Source: Dichomitus squalens LYAD-421 SS1
Lineage: Eukaryota > Basidiomycota > Agaricomycetes > Polyporales > Polyporaceae
Assembly (NCBI RefSeq): GCF_000275845.1
Contig: NW_006766899.1
Coordinates: forward strand, 435,263 to 499,262
Length of the DNA stretch: 64,000 nt
Reading direction: 5' to 3'
The translations under genes were made by a program, and so were the position numbers. Below, one piece after another: positions 1 to 10,734 of this stretch. The notes under the pieces were generated by a model. It did no database searches. It was not told the DNA's origin and saw nothing but the letters and a program-made list of their open reading frames with translations. Position 1 is the stretch's first letter, and each line of letters opens with the position of its first letter.

Positions 1-410
1 GATTACACCTGTATTGTACCGTGTATTATTGCCGAGCCCATACGAATGAATACAGAATTGTCGCCAATGCTATCCAATGGCGTGCCTGCTGTGGATGCCG
101 CCCTAATTGACAAGCCCGAATATGGCCGACTGTAAATGATCGCTTTCGACCCAAATCGACAGCATTAGTATTCTATCGGATCCTCCACACTACCTGATAC
201 CGCTGAATACGACGGCCGTCGTATATAGTCCGGATGGTCGTAAAATGTCGGGTTGCACGAGTACATACGATCGAATTCGACCGAAAGCGACCCGAATCGG
301 GCACGTTTTCACTGGGAGTGAAGGGGCAGGTTCAGCAACATGTGTGCGCACCGAGACCGATCTCCGGGGCAGGACTGCAGACACGCGCCTGCGGCTACAG
401 GACTTGCACA
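1..410. other. Left flank of the LTR element, no gene recognised
   Basis: No recognisable domain, RNA gene or repeat was found here apart from the flank of the LTR element. On the minus strand the frame entering the element insertion site is open and stays in frame with the right flank once the element and one target-site copy are removed mentally; the translated residues are Arg and Cys rich and match no family I know. Confidence 0.5.
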
Positions 411-415
411 TACGA
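411..415. repeat. Target site duplication, left copy
   Basis: The five bases TACGA directly before the first LTR are repeated exactly at 1955-1959 directly after the second LTR. A 5-bp duplication is the usual footprint of Copia and Gypsy integrases. Confidence 0.85.
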
Positions 416-611
416 TGTAGAAGTTCGAGGGCAAGCGGGCACAAATGGGATTCGCGTTTGGCCGGTGCAAACGCGTGCCGTACATAGTACATACAATAAG
501 GCTTATATACGTAGCTAAATAGGGGTAGATAAGGGCGCGGGTATCCGTCGGGGGGCAGGACCTGTGGCGCTCGTTCCGCAAGCTCGCCATCTTGACGCCA
601 GGATTCCAACA
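416..611 (-). repeat. 3' LTR of the gag-only element
   Basis: This is the direct repeat partner of 1759-1954, offset by exactly 1343 bases with no indel seen. On the minus strand it contains a TATA-like motif, GTATATAAGCC (about 504-514), in the position expected for a promoter in U3. It ends in TG...CA form. Confidence 0.88.
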
Positions 612-620
612 CATCCCCTC
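612..620 (-). other. Polypurine tract next to the 3' LTR
   Basis: On the minus strand the purine run GAGGGGATG lies immediately before the 3' LTR, where the plus-strand primer of an LTR element is expected. Assignment is by position and composition only. Confidence 0.55.
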
Positions 621-767
621 GAGCGAGCGCGGGCAACGAGCGAAGGATAACAAACAAATGGAACGGGGCGGGGATAAGGGAAACAGCGAGCAAGGAAGGA
701 GGGGTTGTGTCCGCACAAATAAGGGATAACGTACGATAAGTCTAATACATCCCCTTAATCGGGGCGT

Positions 768-1553
768 TTACCACGCTTCCGTCTCCTTCTCGGCAAGAAG
801 CCGATCGGCGCTAACGGTTGCCGAAAACGCGTAATGGGCCTCTTCAGTCTTAAGCTCGGGGCAGTCGCGCTGATAGTGGCCCTTCTTCGAGCACTTGAAG
901 CAGGTGATGCGCTCGAGCGGGGTGCGGGGCTTCGTGTAAGCAGCGAGGGCGACTTCGGAGTCATGATGAGGCGGGTTGAGGGACAATTGGCGCGACTCTT
1001 CGTTAAGTAAGCGGGTGATGACATAATCGATGGTAAGCTCGCTAGGCGGGGTGGAGTCGAGATTGACGACCAGCTGGGAATACGAATCGGGGAGGCCATT
1101 CGTGAGAACGAGGATGCGGTCTTCATCGGAGATAGAGGCGTCAATCTCCTCGAGGCGGAAGGCGGCCCGGCGGACGTCAGCAATCCACGATGTCATCGTT
1201 TGATCCGGGCGCTTAGACAAGCGCCAGAAAGCGCGCCGGTGTGCGACCCGGGTACCAAAGCCGCGGGCGCGGTGGACTCGACGGAGCTCGGTCCAGACTT
1301 CGTGAACGTCCTGTGATTGGATGTGGGCGTACTGGGTGGGCTCGATATTCAAGATAATCTCGGCGCGCGCTTCTGCGATCTTCGCACGCCAGGCACGCAC
1401 AGCCTTCGTGTTATCAGAGCCGGAGGGGCGGGTTTCATCAGCAGGGGCGCTCGTAACCTCCCAGAGACCCTTGCGAACAAGGAGGGCCTCCATGCCGATA
1501 ACCCATTCGGCGTAGTTGTCATCGGCGAGCTTCGCAATTGTGGGCGGTGCCAT
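768..1553 (-). CDS. Copia-type Gag polyprotein, 261 aa
   Basis: This is a single intact frame. The N-terminus (about residues 8-30) has the NYAEW...M pattern of the DUF4219 region that opens Copia gag proteins, followed by a UBN2/gag-polypeptide type helical region to about residue 190. Residues 218-231 form a CCHC zinc knuckle, CFKCSKKGHYQRDC, spaced C-x2-C-x4-H-x4-C. Such proteins build the virus-like particle and package element RNA in the cytoplasm. The frame stops at Trp261, about 30 residues after the knuckle, and no pol frame follows, unlike full Copia elements where gag and pol are fused. A 205-base leader separates it from the 5' LTR. It starts at the only sensible ATG (1553); no internal stop or frameshift is seen. 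Confidence 0.88.
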   Translation of the reverse strand: MAPPTIAKLADDNYAEWVIGMEALLVRKGLWEVTSAPADETRPSGSDNTKAVRAWRAKIAEARAEIILNIEPTQYAHIQSQDVHEVWTELRRVHRARGFGTRVAHRRAFWRLSKRPDQTMTSWIADVRRAAFRLEEIDASISDEDRILVLTNGLPDSYSQLVVNLDSTPPSELTIDYVITRLLNEESRQLSLNPPHHDSEVALAAYTKPRTPLERITCFKCSKKGHYQRDCPELKTEEAHYAFSATVSADRLLAEKETEAW

Positions 1554-1610
1554 CGGGGCGGGAGCAGCGGGGAGTGCGGGGCGGTCACGGTTACGGGGTC
1601 GTCGGGGTGC

Positions 1611-1680
1611 ACGGGGTCGTCGTCGGGTCGGTCGTCGTCAGGTCGGTCATCGTCGGGTCGGTCGTCGTCACGGGTCGTCG
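1611..1680. repeat. Short tandem repeat in the element leader
   Basis: Imperfect copies of a roughly 17-18-base unit built on GGTCGTCGTC are repeated about four times between the 5' LTR and gag. It may be a replication slippage product; no function is evident. Confidence 0.6.
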
Positions 1681-1758
1681 GTTCACAGGATCGTCGAGTG
1701 GCTTCGGCCCCACTAGGCAGTGCCTCGAATTATCCTTCGGGCAGAGGAGACGCGTTTG

Positions 1759-1954
1759 TGTAGAAGTTCGAGGGCAAGCGGGCACAAATGGGATTCGCGT
1801 TTGGCCGGTGCAAACGCGTGCCGTACATAGTACATACAATAAGGCTTATATACGTAGCTAAATAGGGGTAGATAAGGGCGCGGGTATCCGTCGGGGGGCA
1901 GGACCTGTGGCGCTCGTTCCGCGAGCTCGCCATCTTGACGCCAGGATTCCAACA
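1759..1954 (-). repeat. 5' LTR of the gag-only element
   Basis: Copy of 416-611 with one visible mismatch. As the element is read on the minus strand this LTR would drive transcription of gag; the TATA-like GTATATAAGCC lies at about 1847-1857. Confidence 0.88.
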
Positions 1955-1959
1955 TACGA
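1955..1959. repeat. Target site duplication, right copy
   Basis: TACGA, identical to 411-415, directly follows the end of the second LTR. Confidence 0.85.
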
Positions 1960-3409
1960 GTGGCGAACAGCAGCCCCGCGCCGATGTATCTGGTAAAGCC
2001 AACCCGAGTATAGCACCACTCTTCTTCCCCTTCCATGGCACTACGCGCGGACGTCCGGAGGCCGCGGGCTTCATAATGTACCTTCCGCAACCTCTTCAGA
2101 ATCGACCCGAAGGCATCATCAGCAGGCCCGAGTTGGTCCTTCTCTCCCTGTCTTCCACCTTCACCCCCTTCCCGTCTCCCGCACCTTCGCCCGTCGTTCC
2201 CGCATCCAACTTGAGGGCAGCAGCGCATCGCTTCGGACCTGAGGCGCACCTGAACTCGGAAACCTTGCCTGAGAGCGCTCACTCTTCGCGATCGGTTCCA
2301 GAGCGATGGAGTCAACGTGAACACGCCGTGATCACACTACGCGACAGCAACGCCCGACGGGCGAGCTACCGTGAACAATCTCTCCGCGCGCTGCCCCGTC
2401 TAAGGGATCACTCGCCTCGCCTCGGCCCTTGGACGGACGGGGGCTCGGTGCGCCTGCGCGCATTTGAACGGGACGGAGCGTGGCGAGAAACCACGTACGT
2501 TTGCGTGGACGAGAAGAAGATATGCAGATCCGTCGGTGCGCTTGTTTTTCTCATCCCCATGGGTAGCGGTCACCTCGCCCTCGACGGACGGGGGGGGGGA
2601 GTACTCGAGCGATGCGTTGGGATAGACCTTCTTCAGGCCGCTGGCCTTGGTCCAGCTCGTGGGTCAGATCTCTCCGTGCCCGCTATGGAGGTCGAGTCCT
2701 CGTTAGACACCCTGCACGGCGAAAGACATAGGTGTGGGGAGCGACGTACGGTGGGCCGGATACATCCTTTCGCTCCCTCATGCGGCTCTTATGATCGCGA
2801 GGCATGTAATAGGAGGGCCAGAACGTTCGCCGAGACCTTCCGGGCCGTGTGTGTGTGCCTTCCCTTATACCTTCTCATCAAGTGCCCGCCCAATGTGGAG
2901 TAACGTCCGTTCATGACTTACACGACAACGGTAGAGCTAGATCGTCAGAGTGTCGCTGCAGGTCTCTCCTGAATAGACGCATATGGATACGAGGTGAACG
3001 AGAGGCAGACAGCACACTACGCTCGTTCATAGTAGATCTTTCATTCGCCTCTAGAGTAACGCCCGCTCACAGCTCCCAGGGTGTGGCTGGTGTAAGAGAT
3101 GTAGTAGGGGAAGCGAGCTGGATTGCACGGCAGGAAGGAAGATGGGGCGAGTAGTGCTGTGGATTCAGATCGATGCTAAGACCACCATCGCTGTTGCTAT
3201 CCAATGTCCACGCCGACCTGGGTCTGCCAACCAACGTCTGGCCCACGTCCATCCATATCCCCGTCCGATTCCGTCGCTTCTGGGGCGATCAAAGCGGCAG
3301 TTGAATCGACAGACATTTTTGAGGCTCGCTGCGCGATTGGAGATCAAGGCGCTACGACGAGGTTTTCGCCTCTTGTTTTCGCGAACCCTCGACCACCTCG
3401 TCACTGACC
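1960..3409. other. Intergenic, no gene recognised
   Basis: Open frames exist (the longest is plus-strand at 1935-2903) but they are Arg and Ser rich with no domain, signal or splice logic and look like chance frames in GC-rich DNA. A G run lies near 2590-2600. Nothing else could be supported. Confidence 0.5.
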
Positions 3410-4121
3410 TCAACCTATTTCGTGTTCGGCGAGGAGCTGCGTGTGATGATACGATGTTAGTAAGGCCAGGCCGATGGACGAGACGCAGGAGGGATATGCA
3501 GAGAGCGAGAGCGCACCATGTTTGGGATACCGTTCGAGATCGGGTAGACGTGCTTACAGTTCGGGCACACCATCGCGCCTTCCTCTACATGTATCTACGC
3601 AAGTAGAAGTAAGCACAGGGGAGGCAGGTGGAGGGCGGGAGGGAGAGTAGAGCAAAGAGTGGGACAGAGGGCACGAAAAAAGGGACGTGACAGGACACGC
3701 ACCTCGAGCAGAACGTGGTGTAGCTTCTGCAGGAACTCGTCGTCGATCATGTCCGGTTGTTCGGCGGGGAGCGAGGTGTCTCCCAGCTATAGCCGGTCCC
3801 GCAAGATTGTATCCCAAGCAGCAGCAGGGCGAGTACCCGACGATAATGCGGAGCAAAGCAAAGCGTGCGGGGCGCGTCAATCGCAGTCACAATCAGCACA
3901 CAGAATGGAGAGAGGCAATAGCTGGAGACAGGACTTACCTGGCGCGCGGCGCCGACAAGGGCGGGCCACTCGAGGCGGGGTAGGAAGCCGCGTAGGAAGT
4001 CGGCGTTGAAATCGGCGTCGCGAAGCTCGATGGAGACGTCCTGGAACTGAAGGGGAAAGTTGTTGGATGTGCAGCCCTTGGCATGGCAAGCGAGGAGATT
4101 GTGTGTTATCAGACGGACCAT
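3410..4121 (-). CDS. TRM112: Trm112, activator subunit of tRNA/rRNA/eRF1 methyltransferases
   Basis: Exons on the minus strand are 3939-4121, 3703-3786, 3517-3594 and 3410-3436, giving 123 aa, close to the 125-135 aa usual for the family. The start MVRLITHNLLACH is the conserved opening, followed by GCTSNNFPLQFQDV and FNADFLRGFLPRLEWPALV. The C-terminal part carries MVCPNCKHVYPISNGIPNM and ends LLAEHEIG. Cysteines at about 12 and 18 and the C-P-N-C pair at about 99-102 match the zinc-binding set. Trm112 is a small cytosolic and nuclear partner that stabilises several methyltransferases (tRNA m2G10, mcm5U, 18S rRNA m7G and eRF1 Gln methylation). Introns are 152, 108 and 80 bases with GT-AG ends. 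All phases agree, so the model is firm. Confidence 0.95.
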
Positions 4122-4233
4122 AATGCAGCAGGAGGAGGTAAGTTGCACCTCCTCCAGGTCAAGAAGCCTCATACCGAGCGTGTTATGCTAAAACTCGCGA
4201 GGTGATGTTACTGTTGGCTTGCTGAGAGACTGA

Positions 4234-4305
4234 TCCGATATGGTGTAGTGGCTAACATTATCGCCTCTCACGCGATAGCCCGGGGTTCGATTCCCCGTGT
4301 CGGAA
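4234..4305 (+). tRNA. tRNA-Glu (anticodon CTC)
   Basis: A 72-base cloverleaf. Acceptor arm TCCGATA (4234-4240) pairs with TGTCGGA (4298-4304), followed by discriminator A. The D-arm region TGGTGTAGTGG fits the A box and GGTTCGATTCC fits the B box. The anticodon stem ATCGC/GCGAT holds the loop CTCTCAC with anticodon CTC, which reads GAG. No intron and no encoded CCA. Confidence 0.93.
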
Positions 4306-4572
4306 TGAATCTGTACATGGTTGTGTTTTTGCGCACATGCGCTATCATTACTACAGCCCGACGCCCATCTCACATTTGAAGACGAGTACGTTTTGCAGTG
4401 ATCTTCGATTGCACATGTCGTCGAAATGACGGCCCACCGTACCGTACAATTTATTTATCCTCCTTTCTAAATGTCGAGCCATCGGGTGATTGACTAAAAC
4501 CAAGGCTGTTTGCGGCGATTCTCCTACTCTGCAGCCACAGAAAAGCCCACATCGATGGCGTGGTCCATGAGC

Positions 4573-7183
4573 TCAGCAACCGGCGGGGACAGTGGAATCG
4601 TCTTGGTGAGCGGCGGCATTCACGCCCAGCCCGCGGGACGCAAACTCCGTCCACAGCGTGCAAAAGTTCTCGCCACCGAACCTGTTCGCATCCGCCTGGA
4701 TCCAAGCGTCCCGGGCCGTCAGGACTACAAGGAGAGGGCACAAGCGTAAGCGATCGCGATAAAGCGTCAATGAGCTCAGGCGCTGGCATACGTACATGTC
4801 GGGTTGCAAGGCTGCAGGGTGAACGCGTCCAGGAAGAGGTGCAAGAACACAGTGTTGCCACCGGTTGTCCTGGGGTCGGTATGCATGTCATCAAGTAAAG
4901 GTACAATCAGTGAGAGTGGTACAACGGAACGTACGTTGGGTCCGTGTGCGCTGTGTCCGAGAAGCCGTGGACGCCTACGAGGCCAGCATAAACGTTGTGG
5001 AGCATGTTAGCCCATACCTCGCCGATATCTTCATTTCCAAATGTATGAGGCGGCTGAGGGTGGAAACATCTCAATACAAAACACACCATGGACCTCGGTT
5101 AAGTTCTGCAGGCTCGAGTACCTCAGGGGATTCGTGGTCCTAGCCAGTGATCGCCTCAGAACGAGGCAACAGTATCTTAGCTAGCGTTTGTACTCACGCA
5201 CTCGTCGAGTACGGGTGGCTGCGGATGCCCGCAGAGTCGTTGGTGACGTACTGTCCTAGCACGAAGTCGACCACCGTCGCGTTCTTGTGCTCGGTCCATC
5301 TGGCCACGCATTATAAGCCTTGCAAGTCCTGTTCGGTTCTTGAGAAAGCCATCTCGCGCGACTCACTCGGCCATCGCGTCCGACCACCCCTCGCCCATGC
5401 CTCCCGCTTCGTTCGTTTGGAGACAGCTGCCAATATTAAGCATGTTAAGATCGCCCTTCCGTGCAAGATGCAGGTGGAAACGTGCCGCCCGGTGCCACCG
5501 CCCGTCATCCGGTTGCTGATTCCGTGCGTGTTCTCGTGGGTGACGATGTCGTTCTCCAGTGCGCCGTCGCGCTCCGGGTTTGTGAGGTCCCAGAGGAACA
5601 TCCTCATGCGCCCGGATTGGCCACTTCAAACGAAGCATCTGATCAGCCAGCTCCAGCAGCACCTAGGCGCGAATGATGTGCTTACTCTGGCGGCGTAGCG
5701 AAATCGGCTGATTTATACCACGATTAGCCACCCTGCGCACATATAGTCCCCATGCACGACATCGCACTCACCATTGTCGATCCCAGCAGAATCCTGCACG
5801 GATATCGTGACGCGGTCGTTTCCGGCCCCACCCTTGCCGAAGTTGTTGTTCTGGAAGTTGAACCCGGCCTCCGTGAAGCCGTACACGTACGAGATGTCGT
5901 GCACGGTATTGACGATGTAGAACGCGTTCGTGCGTGCGGCGTCAATGTTCGCCTGTGTCGTCGGAGCAGCGTTGGGGTCCTGGGTGAAGATGAAGTTCAA
6001 GCCCACGGACGACTCTGTGGTCGTGTTCGTTTGCGCGCCCTTGAACGCGACGGCGTTGTTGCCTCTGGAAACAGACGAGCGAGCTCATGTCAGACGGGAA
6101 GGGCGGCAGAGAAACTCCAGCGTACGCAGTAGAAGTTGTGTTCGTAGTGCCATCGCTGTGCCAGCCATCAGGAGACGCGGCGGGGTTCTGAGGGTCGGTC
6201 AGGACCTCGAAACCCTCGAGTAACGTCTCCTTGGTGATAGGGAGTACGAGGTACTACGTACAATGCACCCTTCAGCAACCAGTGTTTCTTCTTCGAAGGC
6301 ATGGAGAAAGCACACTGACCGATGCCTTGGCGACGAAATCTGTCAGCTGCACGAGCGCCCCCGAGTGCGCGTCCACAAAGGCCTCGAACCATGCGCCAGT
6401 CGTGTCGTTCTGGATTTGCACGACGTGCGTCAGGGCAAGCGAGCCGTCTTTCTTCGCGACGAACTCGACCGTCGGCGGGTGCTCGTTGAACTTGCCAGAC
6501 AGCGCGCTCTCGGCATTGGTGATCGCATCTTCGACAGAAATAGACGGGCTCGTGGAGGGCACGTTTGCTACGGTGGCTAGACTTCAGACGCGTGAGGGCA
6601 CAGAAAGCGGAATAGCGTCGACTTACGAGGGGTGGTCACGAAGGAGGAGCCGAATGAGACGACCTTGTTGGCCATGTTGAACGCGACGTTCGCGACCGCA
6701 TTTGCAACCGGGATGCCGTTCTGGGCCCAGTCAATAGCGCGATCAGTTCTCGGGAGGCGCATTAACTTCGTAGAACGTTCTTACAATCTGCTGGCGGATG
6801 AACGCGTGCTGGGCCACGTCACTCGAGAAGCCCGTCCTGAAGCCGATGCTGTCCGCATCGATGTTCAGACGGGATTGGATGAAGGACACCGTCGCGTCCT
6901 TCAGGTCGAACTCGTCCCGCGCCGACAGCAGGTGGTCAATCCCGTTCACGCCGAATGTCTAGCCAGAAAAGAGTCAGTGCTCTGTACTAGCTGCACAAGG
7001 GAAGCTGATGCGTACCTCAAAAGACGACTCAGGATGGAAGCTCTCTACGACCACACCCGGGCTGATCTCGCGGACCTGTAGAATTGTGTGCCTCAGACTG
7101 GCCGGGAATGGGGAGGCAGTAGCTGAAGTGGCGAGCACAACTGCTAGGAAGATAGACCGCAAGATGTTACTCCAGAACTTCAT
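4573..7183 (-). CDS. Secreted fungalysin (M36) metalloprotease, first tandem copy
   Basis: Fourteen exons on the minus strand: 7016-7183, 6785-6958, 6627-6720, 6320-6576, 6126-6253, 6064-5772, 5707-5686, 5623-5486, 5426-5367, 5299-5198, 5139-5087, 5028-4935, 4869-4796, 4724-4573; 602 aa, normal for the family. Residues 1-23 are a signal peptide ending near ATASP. A fungalysin/thermolysin-type propeptide follows to about 230, and the catalytic domain begins near [10 protein letters not shown]. Zinc motif [15 protein letters not shown] lies at about 408-422 with Glu in GEGWSD near 437 as third ligand, so the active site looks intact. It should be an extracellular endopeptidase that removes its own propeptide. 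Two similar genes follow in the same orientation. The intron between the two zinc-ligand exons must use a GC donor. Confidence 0.93.
5427..5485 (-). other. GC-AG intron in fungalysin copy 1
   Basis: Frame requires the exon to end GGGCG and the next to begin CTGTCTCC, placing the donor at GCACGT instead of GTACGT. The matching intron of copy 2 (8888-8945) has a normal GTATGT donor at the same codon position, and copy 3 lacks the intron. No GT donor in the right phase is available. Confidence 0.75.
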
Positions 7184-8038
7184 GGCTGATTGCGGACACC
7201 GGGCGCGTGCGGGTCGACTCAGTCCTGCTAGGGGATAAGTGCCTGCTGCTCCGCTATGCGCATACCGGCCATTTGTATGGCTGAACTGAGGTATTTTAGG
7301 AAACCCCTGGGAGCAGACTGTGCCCTATGACTAGCATAGGTCTGGTATCTGCGGAGTGCGCGTGGCGTTGAAGTCTTCATGAGAATGTAGCACGTCGTGC
7401 TCGAAGGACTGGATTGTGATGGAAGTGCCCTCCGGACGGTGAGGATGATTGCGGATGCGCTGCATTTGCTCGAGGATCCTCCGATTGTGGGAATGGTGAA
7501 GCGTGCTGCCTGCTTCTTGCTGGAATCAGGTGAGCAGAGAACGTGGAAACAACGATATACACACCGTTCTCGGACTCAAGTTCCCGACCCTGACAGTGCC
7601 AAGGCATTTGGACGGAGGTATCGATGGTTCTGTCTTTGAGGTCCGGGTCGCTTGATACAGATAACGGAGCAAATCATCAAGTCCAGCAAAGGGATCGTGA
7701 CTCCAAGAGAAAGAGATTGTTTAGCGCTCCTCTGCCACTCATTTTCCGCCAGCCTAGCAGAAGCTCACATTGGCTGGAAAGTGACGCTGAACCAATCAGT
7801 GACCGTGAGAGCGTATATCGGAAGGACCTTGTCTTGGGGCAAGTTGATTGTGCTTAGTAGTGCGACAAGAGACAGACGGGTCATCATCACTTTCAATGGC
7901 AATCACTGTATATCAATTGATTCGCCATCATATACGCTTGTACGTGACCCTCAACGGCTGATCATGTACCGATGCTACTCGTACCATCGCTTTCCAAGCT
8001 TGGTTTTTTGTGCTGGTGACACAGACGTACGGCACCGC
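7184..8038. other. Spacer between fungalysin copies 1 and 2
   Basis: It holds the upstream region of copy 1, with an A/T-rich TATA-like stretch near 7290-7300 on the minus strand, and the 3' flank of copy 2. Plus-strand frames here (for example 7652-8155) run into copy 2 exons and are shadows. Confidence 0.5.
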
Positions 8039-10628
8039 TCAGACAGCGACGGTGGCATTACATCCAGCGGGGACGGTAGTGTCGTCCGTGTAGTTAGCAG
8101 CGTTGACGCCAAGACCGCGAGATGCAAATTCTGCCCAAAGGGTACAGAAGTTTGAGCCGTGGTACCTGTTGACATCCGCCTGGATCCAAGCGTCGCGAGC
8201 CTGCACGACTAGAGATTGATCGGAGTCATAAATTAGTCAGGGAGAACTCATGCATGGCAAACGTACACGTCGGGTTGCAAGGCTGGAGAGCGAGGGCGTC
8301 GATGAAGAGGTGGAGATAGACTGTGTTACCACCCGTAGTGCTGCAGGTTCTCGACGTCAGGCTACAAGTATCAAGCGAAAGAGTAAGCTGAGTCTGGCTC
8401 ACGTGGGATCCGTGTGGGCATTAGGCGAGAAGCCGTGGTCCGCGACGAGGCCAGCATAGACATTGTGGAGCATGTTGGCCCAGACCTCGCCGATATCTAC
8501 GACAGCGAAGTTGAATGCGATGTCCCCGCATAGCCCTTGATCCCGAACTCACCGTGAACCTCCGTCAAGGTTTGCAAATCCCCGTATCTGAAGGGGTTGG
8601 TGGTCCTGGGATCGGCATTGCGTCACGAGATATGTCCAAATCCAATCGTTGCAAATGACTCACGCATTCGTCGAGTACGGGTAGTGACGCACGCCTGCAG
8701 TATTGTTCAGGACATAGGGTCCAGTCACCCAGTCAAGTACAACATCATTAGTTTGCTCGGTCCACCTGTGGGCAAGCAGTCTATGTTTGATCTTTGATCT
8801 TAAAGCGCATGGTAAACTGGGACGTACTCCGCGAACGCATCAGACCAGCCTTCGCCCAGTCCCTGGGACTCAGTGGTCTGCAAGCAGCTGAGTGTCGCAG
8901 TATCAATCAGAAACTCGGGTAAGTAGACAAATGAGCTGTACATACGCTGCCGTGCCACCGCCGGTCATCCTGTTAGTCAAGCCATGTGTGTTCTCGTGTA
9001 CGACGATATCGTTCTGGAGCGACCCATCCCGCCACGGGTCCGTCAAAGTGAACAGATACATGTACATGGTAGGCGATTGCCCCCTGTAATCCAATATCAG
9101 TAACAGGCCCTAGTTGCAAACGTAGAAATATGCCCACTCGGGCGGGGTCACAAAGCGAGCTATGATGGTTCTTAGTGTAAGCGTCAGATGGGGAATTATT
9201 GCAGGACATACCGTTGTTCGTGCCTGTGCTGTCCTGAACCGAGACATTAACCTGGTCGCCTCCCGCCCCACCCTTGCCGAAGTTGCTGTACTGGAAGTTG
9301 AACGCATCTTCGGTGAACCCGTAGCGGTACGTGATGTCGTGCACGGTGTTCACAAGGTAAAACGCATTCACGCGTGCAGCATCAACATTCGGCTCATACG
9401 TCTGTGGTTGCTGGCTTGGGTCTTGGACGTAGTCAAAGGTAAGGTGGGGGGCCGACTGGTAGGTTACGTTGCCGGAGACGCCAACCCAAGTGTTTGCATT
9501 GTTTCCGCTGTACCATGCCGAGCGGGGTTGTGAATCCTTTCTACCGGTGGCAAGGGGGATAAACGTACGAGGTATTGTTCGTGGTGTTGACCCCGTCGCT
9601 GTGCCAGCCGAACGGAGACGCAAGCCTGTCCTGAGGGTCAGTCAGCACTTGGAAACCCTGGGTCACGTTCTGCTTTGTGATCGGCAGAACACGGTACTGG
9701 AGGAAGACACGATCAGTCTTCCGCTCACTGTGGTGTTGCTTCCGGAACAATTATCTCACCGATGCATCGGCGCCGAAATCAGTGAGCTGGACAAGCTCGC
9801 CAGAGTGGGCGTCGATGAACGCTTCGTATAATTGAGCCTTTGCATTGTTTTGAATTTGGATGACGTGAGCAAGGGCCAGCGAGCCGTCCTTCTGAGCGAC
9901 GAACTGGAGTGAAGTCGTGTGATTGTTGTACGTGCCGGACAGAGCCTTCTCAGCCTTAGCAATCGCGTCATCAGCGGAGATGGAAGGTGTAGTAGAAGGC
10001 ACGGTAGCTGTAATGGAGGTAATCAGTATCTGTATATAGGCTGTGTACGTCACAAAAAGCGTTATACATGGCTTCACGAACGACGACCCAAATGACACAA
10101 CTTTGTTCGCCTTGTTGAAGGCAATGTTGGCAATGGCATTTGCGATCGGAATATTGTTCTAAGGCAAAAGGTGGTCAGATAAGATAACCTAAAGCAAGTA
10201 AACATCATGACTCACGATTTGTTGCTGCAGGTACGCGTGCTGCGCGACATCGTTGGCATAGCTGGTCCTGTGAGCGATAGTACCGGCGTCCACGCCCAAG
10301 CGGGACTGGACGAAGGATACTGCAGCATCCTTCAGGTTGAACTCGGCCCGATCCGAGAGGGAGTGATCCCCGCCGTTCACGCCAAAGGTCTGTAGGGTCG
10401 CGTGATGGGTGGGTCAGTACCGTTCAAAGGCGGCTCGGCTACCCTCAGGCTTACCTCAAACAAAGACGGGGGATGGTAGCTCTCAACGATGAGGTCAGAG
10501 CCAGGGACGCCACGCACTTGCGTTGTGGCATGCTTCAGGGCTCCCTCGAAGGCAGGAGCAGCAGCGGCGATGGATGCCGAGACGACGGCGAGATAGATCG
10601 ACTGCACGAATCTGTAAGAGAACTTCAT
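8039..10628 (-). CDS. Secreted fungalysin (M36) metalloprotease, second tandem copy
   Basis: Fourteen exons on the minus strand: 10455-10628, 10216-10389, 10068-10158, 9760-10007, 9569-9696, 9212-9507, 9138-9159, 8946-9083, 8828-8887, 8664-8765, 8553-8605, 8403-8496, 8267-8340, 8039-8208; 607 aa. Exon sizes match copy 1 almost one for one (174/174, 128/128, 22/22, 138/138, 60/60, 102/102, 53/53, 94/94, 74/74). It has a signal peptide (residues 1-24), propeptide, then the peptidase domain with HENTHGLTNRMTGGG at about 407-421 and Glu in LGEGWSD. All introns appear GT-AG. It is more diverged than copies 1 and 3: it has VHDITYRYGF for VHDISY-YGF, and a six-residue C-terminal tail, NATVAV, after the Cys that ends the other two. 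Expected role: extracellular protein digestion. Confidence 0.92.
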
Positions 10629-10727
10629 GGCCGAATGTGTCTGCGAGAGCGTGCTTTCAAAAGAATGTAGAGGGCAGTGGATCGCTGAAGAGCAGTTCCC
10701 TGCCGACTTGACTTTCTGTAGCTGCCC

Positions 10728-10734
10728 TATTATA
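10728..10734 (-). promoter_or_regulatory. TATA-like box of fungalysin copy 2
   Basis: TATAATA on the minus strand within GGTATAATAGGG, about 100 bases before the start codon at 10628. Assigned by sequence and distance only. Confidence 0.4.

Larger units (their letters stand above)
416..1954 (-). mobile_element. Gag-only Copia-type LTR retrotransposon (TR-GAG-like), complete
   Basis: A 1539-bp element is bounded by two 196-bp direct repeats that I see differing at one base (A at 580 against G at 1923). Read on the minus strand each LTR begins TGTTGGAATCC and ends CTTCTACA, so it has the expected TG...CA ends, and the whole is flanked by the 5-bp duplication TACGA. The interior holds one intact gag frame (768-1553) and about 150 bases of tail; there is no room for protease, integrase, reverse transcriptase or RNase H. 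It must therefore rely on enzymes from an autonomous relative elsewhere. Near-identical LTRs, the intact frame and perfect duplication suggest a recent insertion. No primer-binding site could be matched to a tRNA with confidence. In structure it resembles the TR-GAG class described from plants. Confidence 0.88.

Noticed and set aside
1935..2903. 322-codon plus-strand open frame
   Set aside because: Begins inside the LTR element, is Arg/Pro/Ser rich, has no domain and shows no splice or promoter logic. It is probably a chance frame.
4188..4373. 61-codon minus-strand frame over the tRNA-Glu gene
   Set aside because: It is the reverse complement of the tRNA and its flanks; the residues TGNRTPGYRVRGDNVSHYT come from reading tRNA arms as protein.
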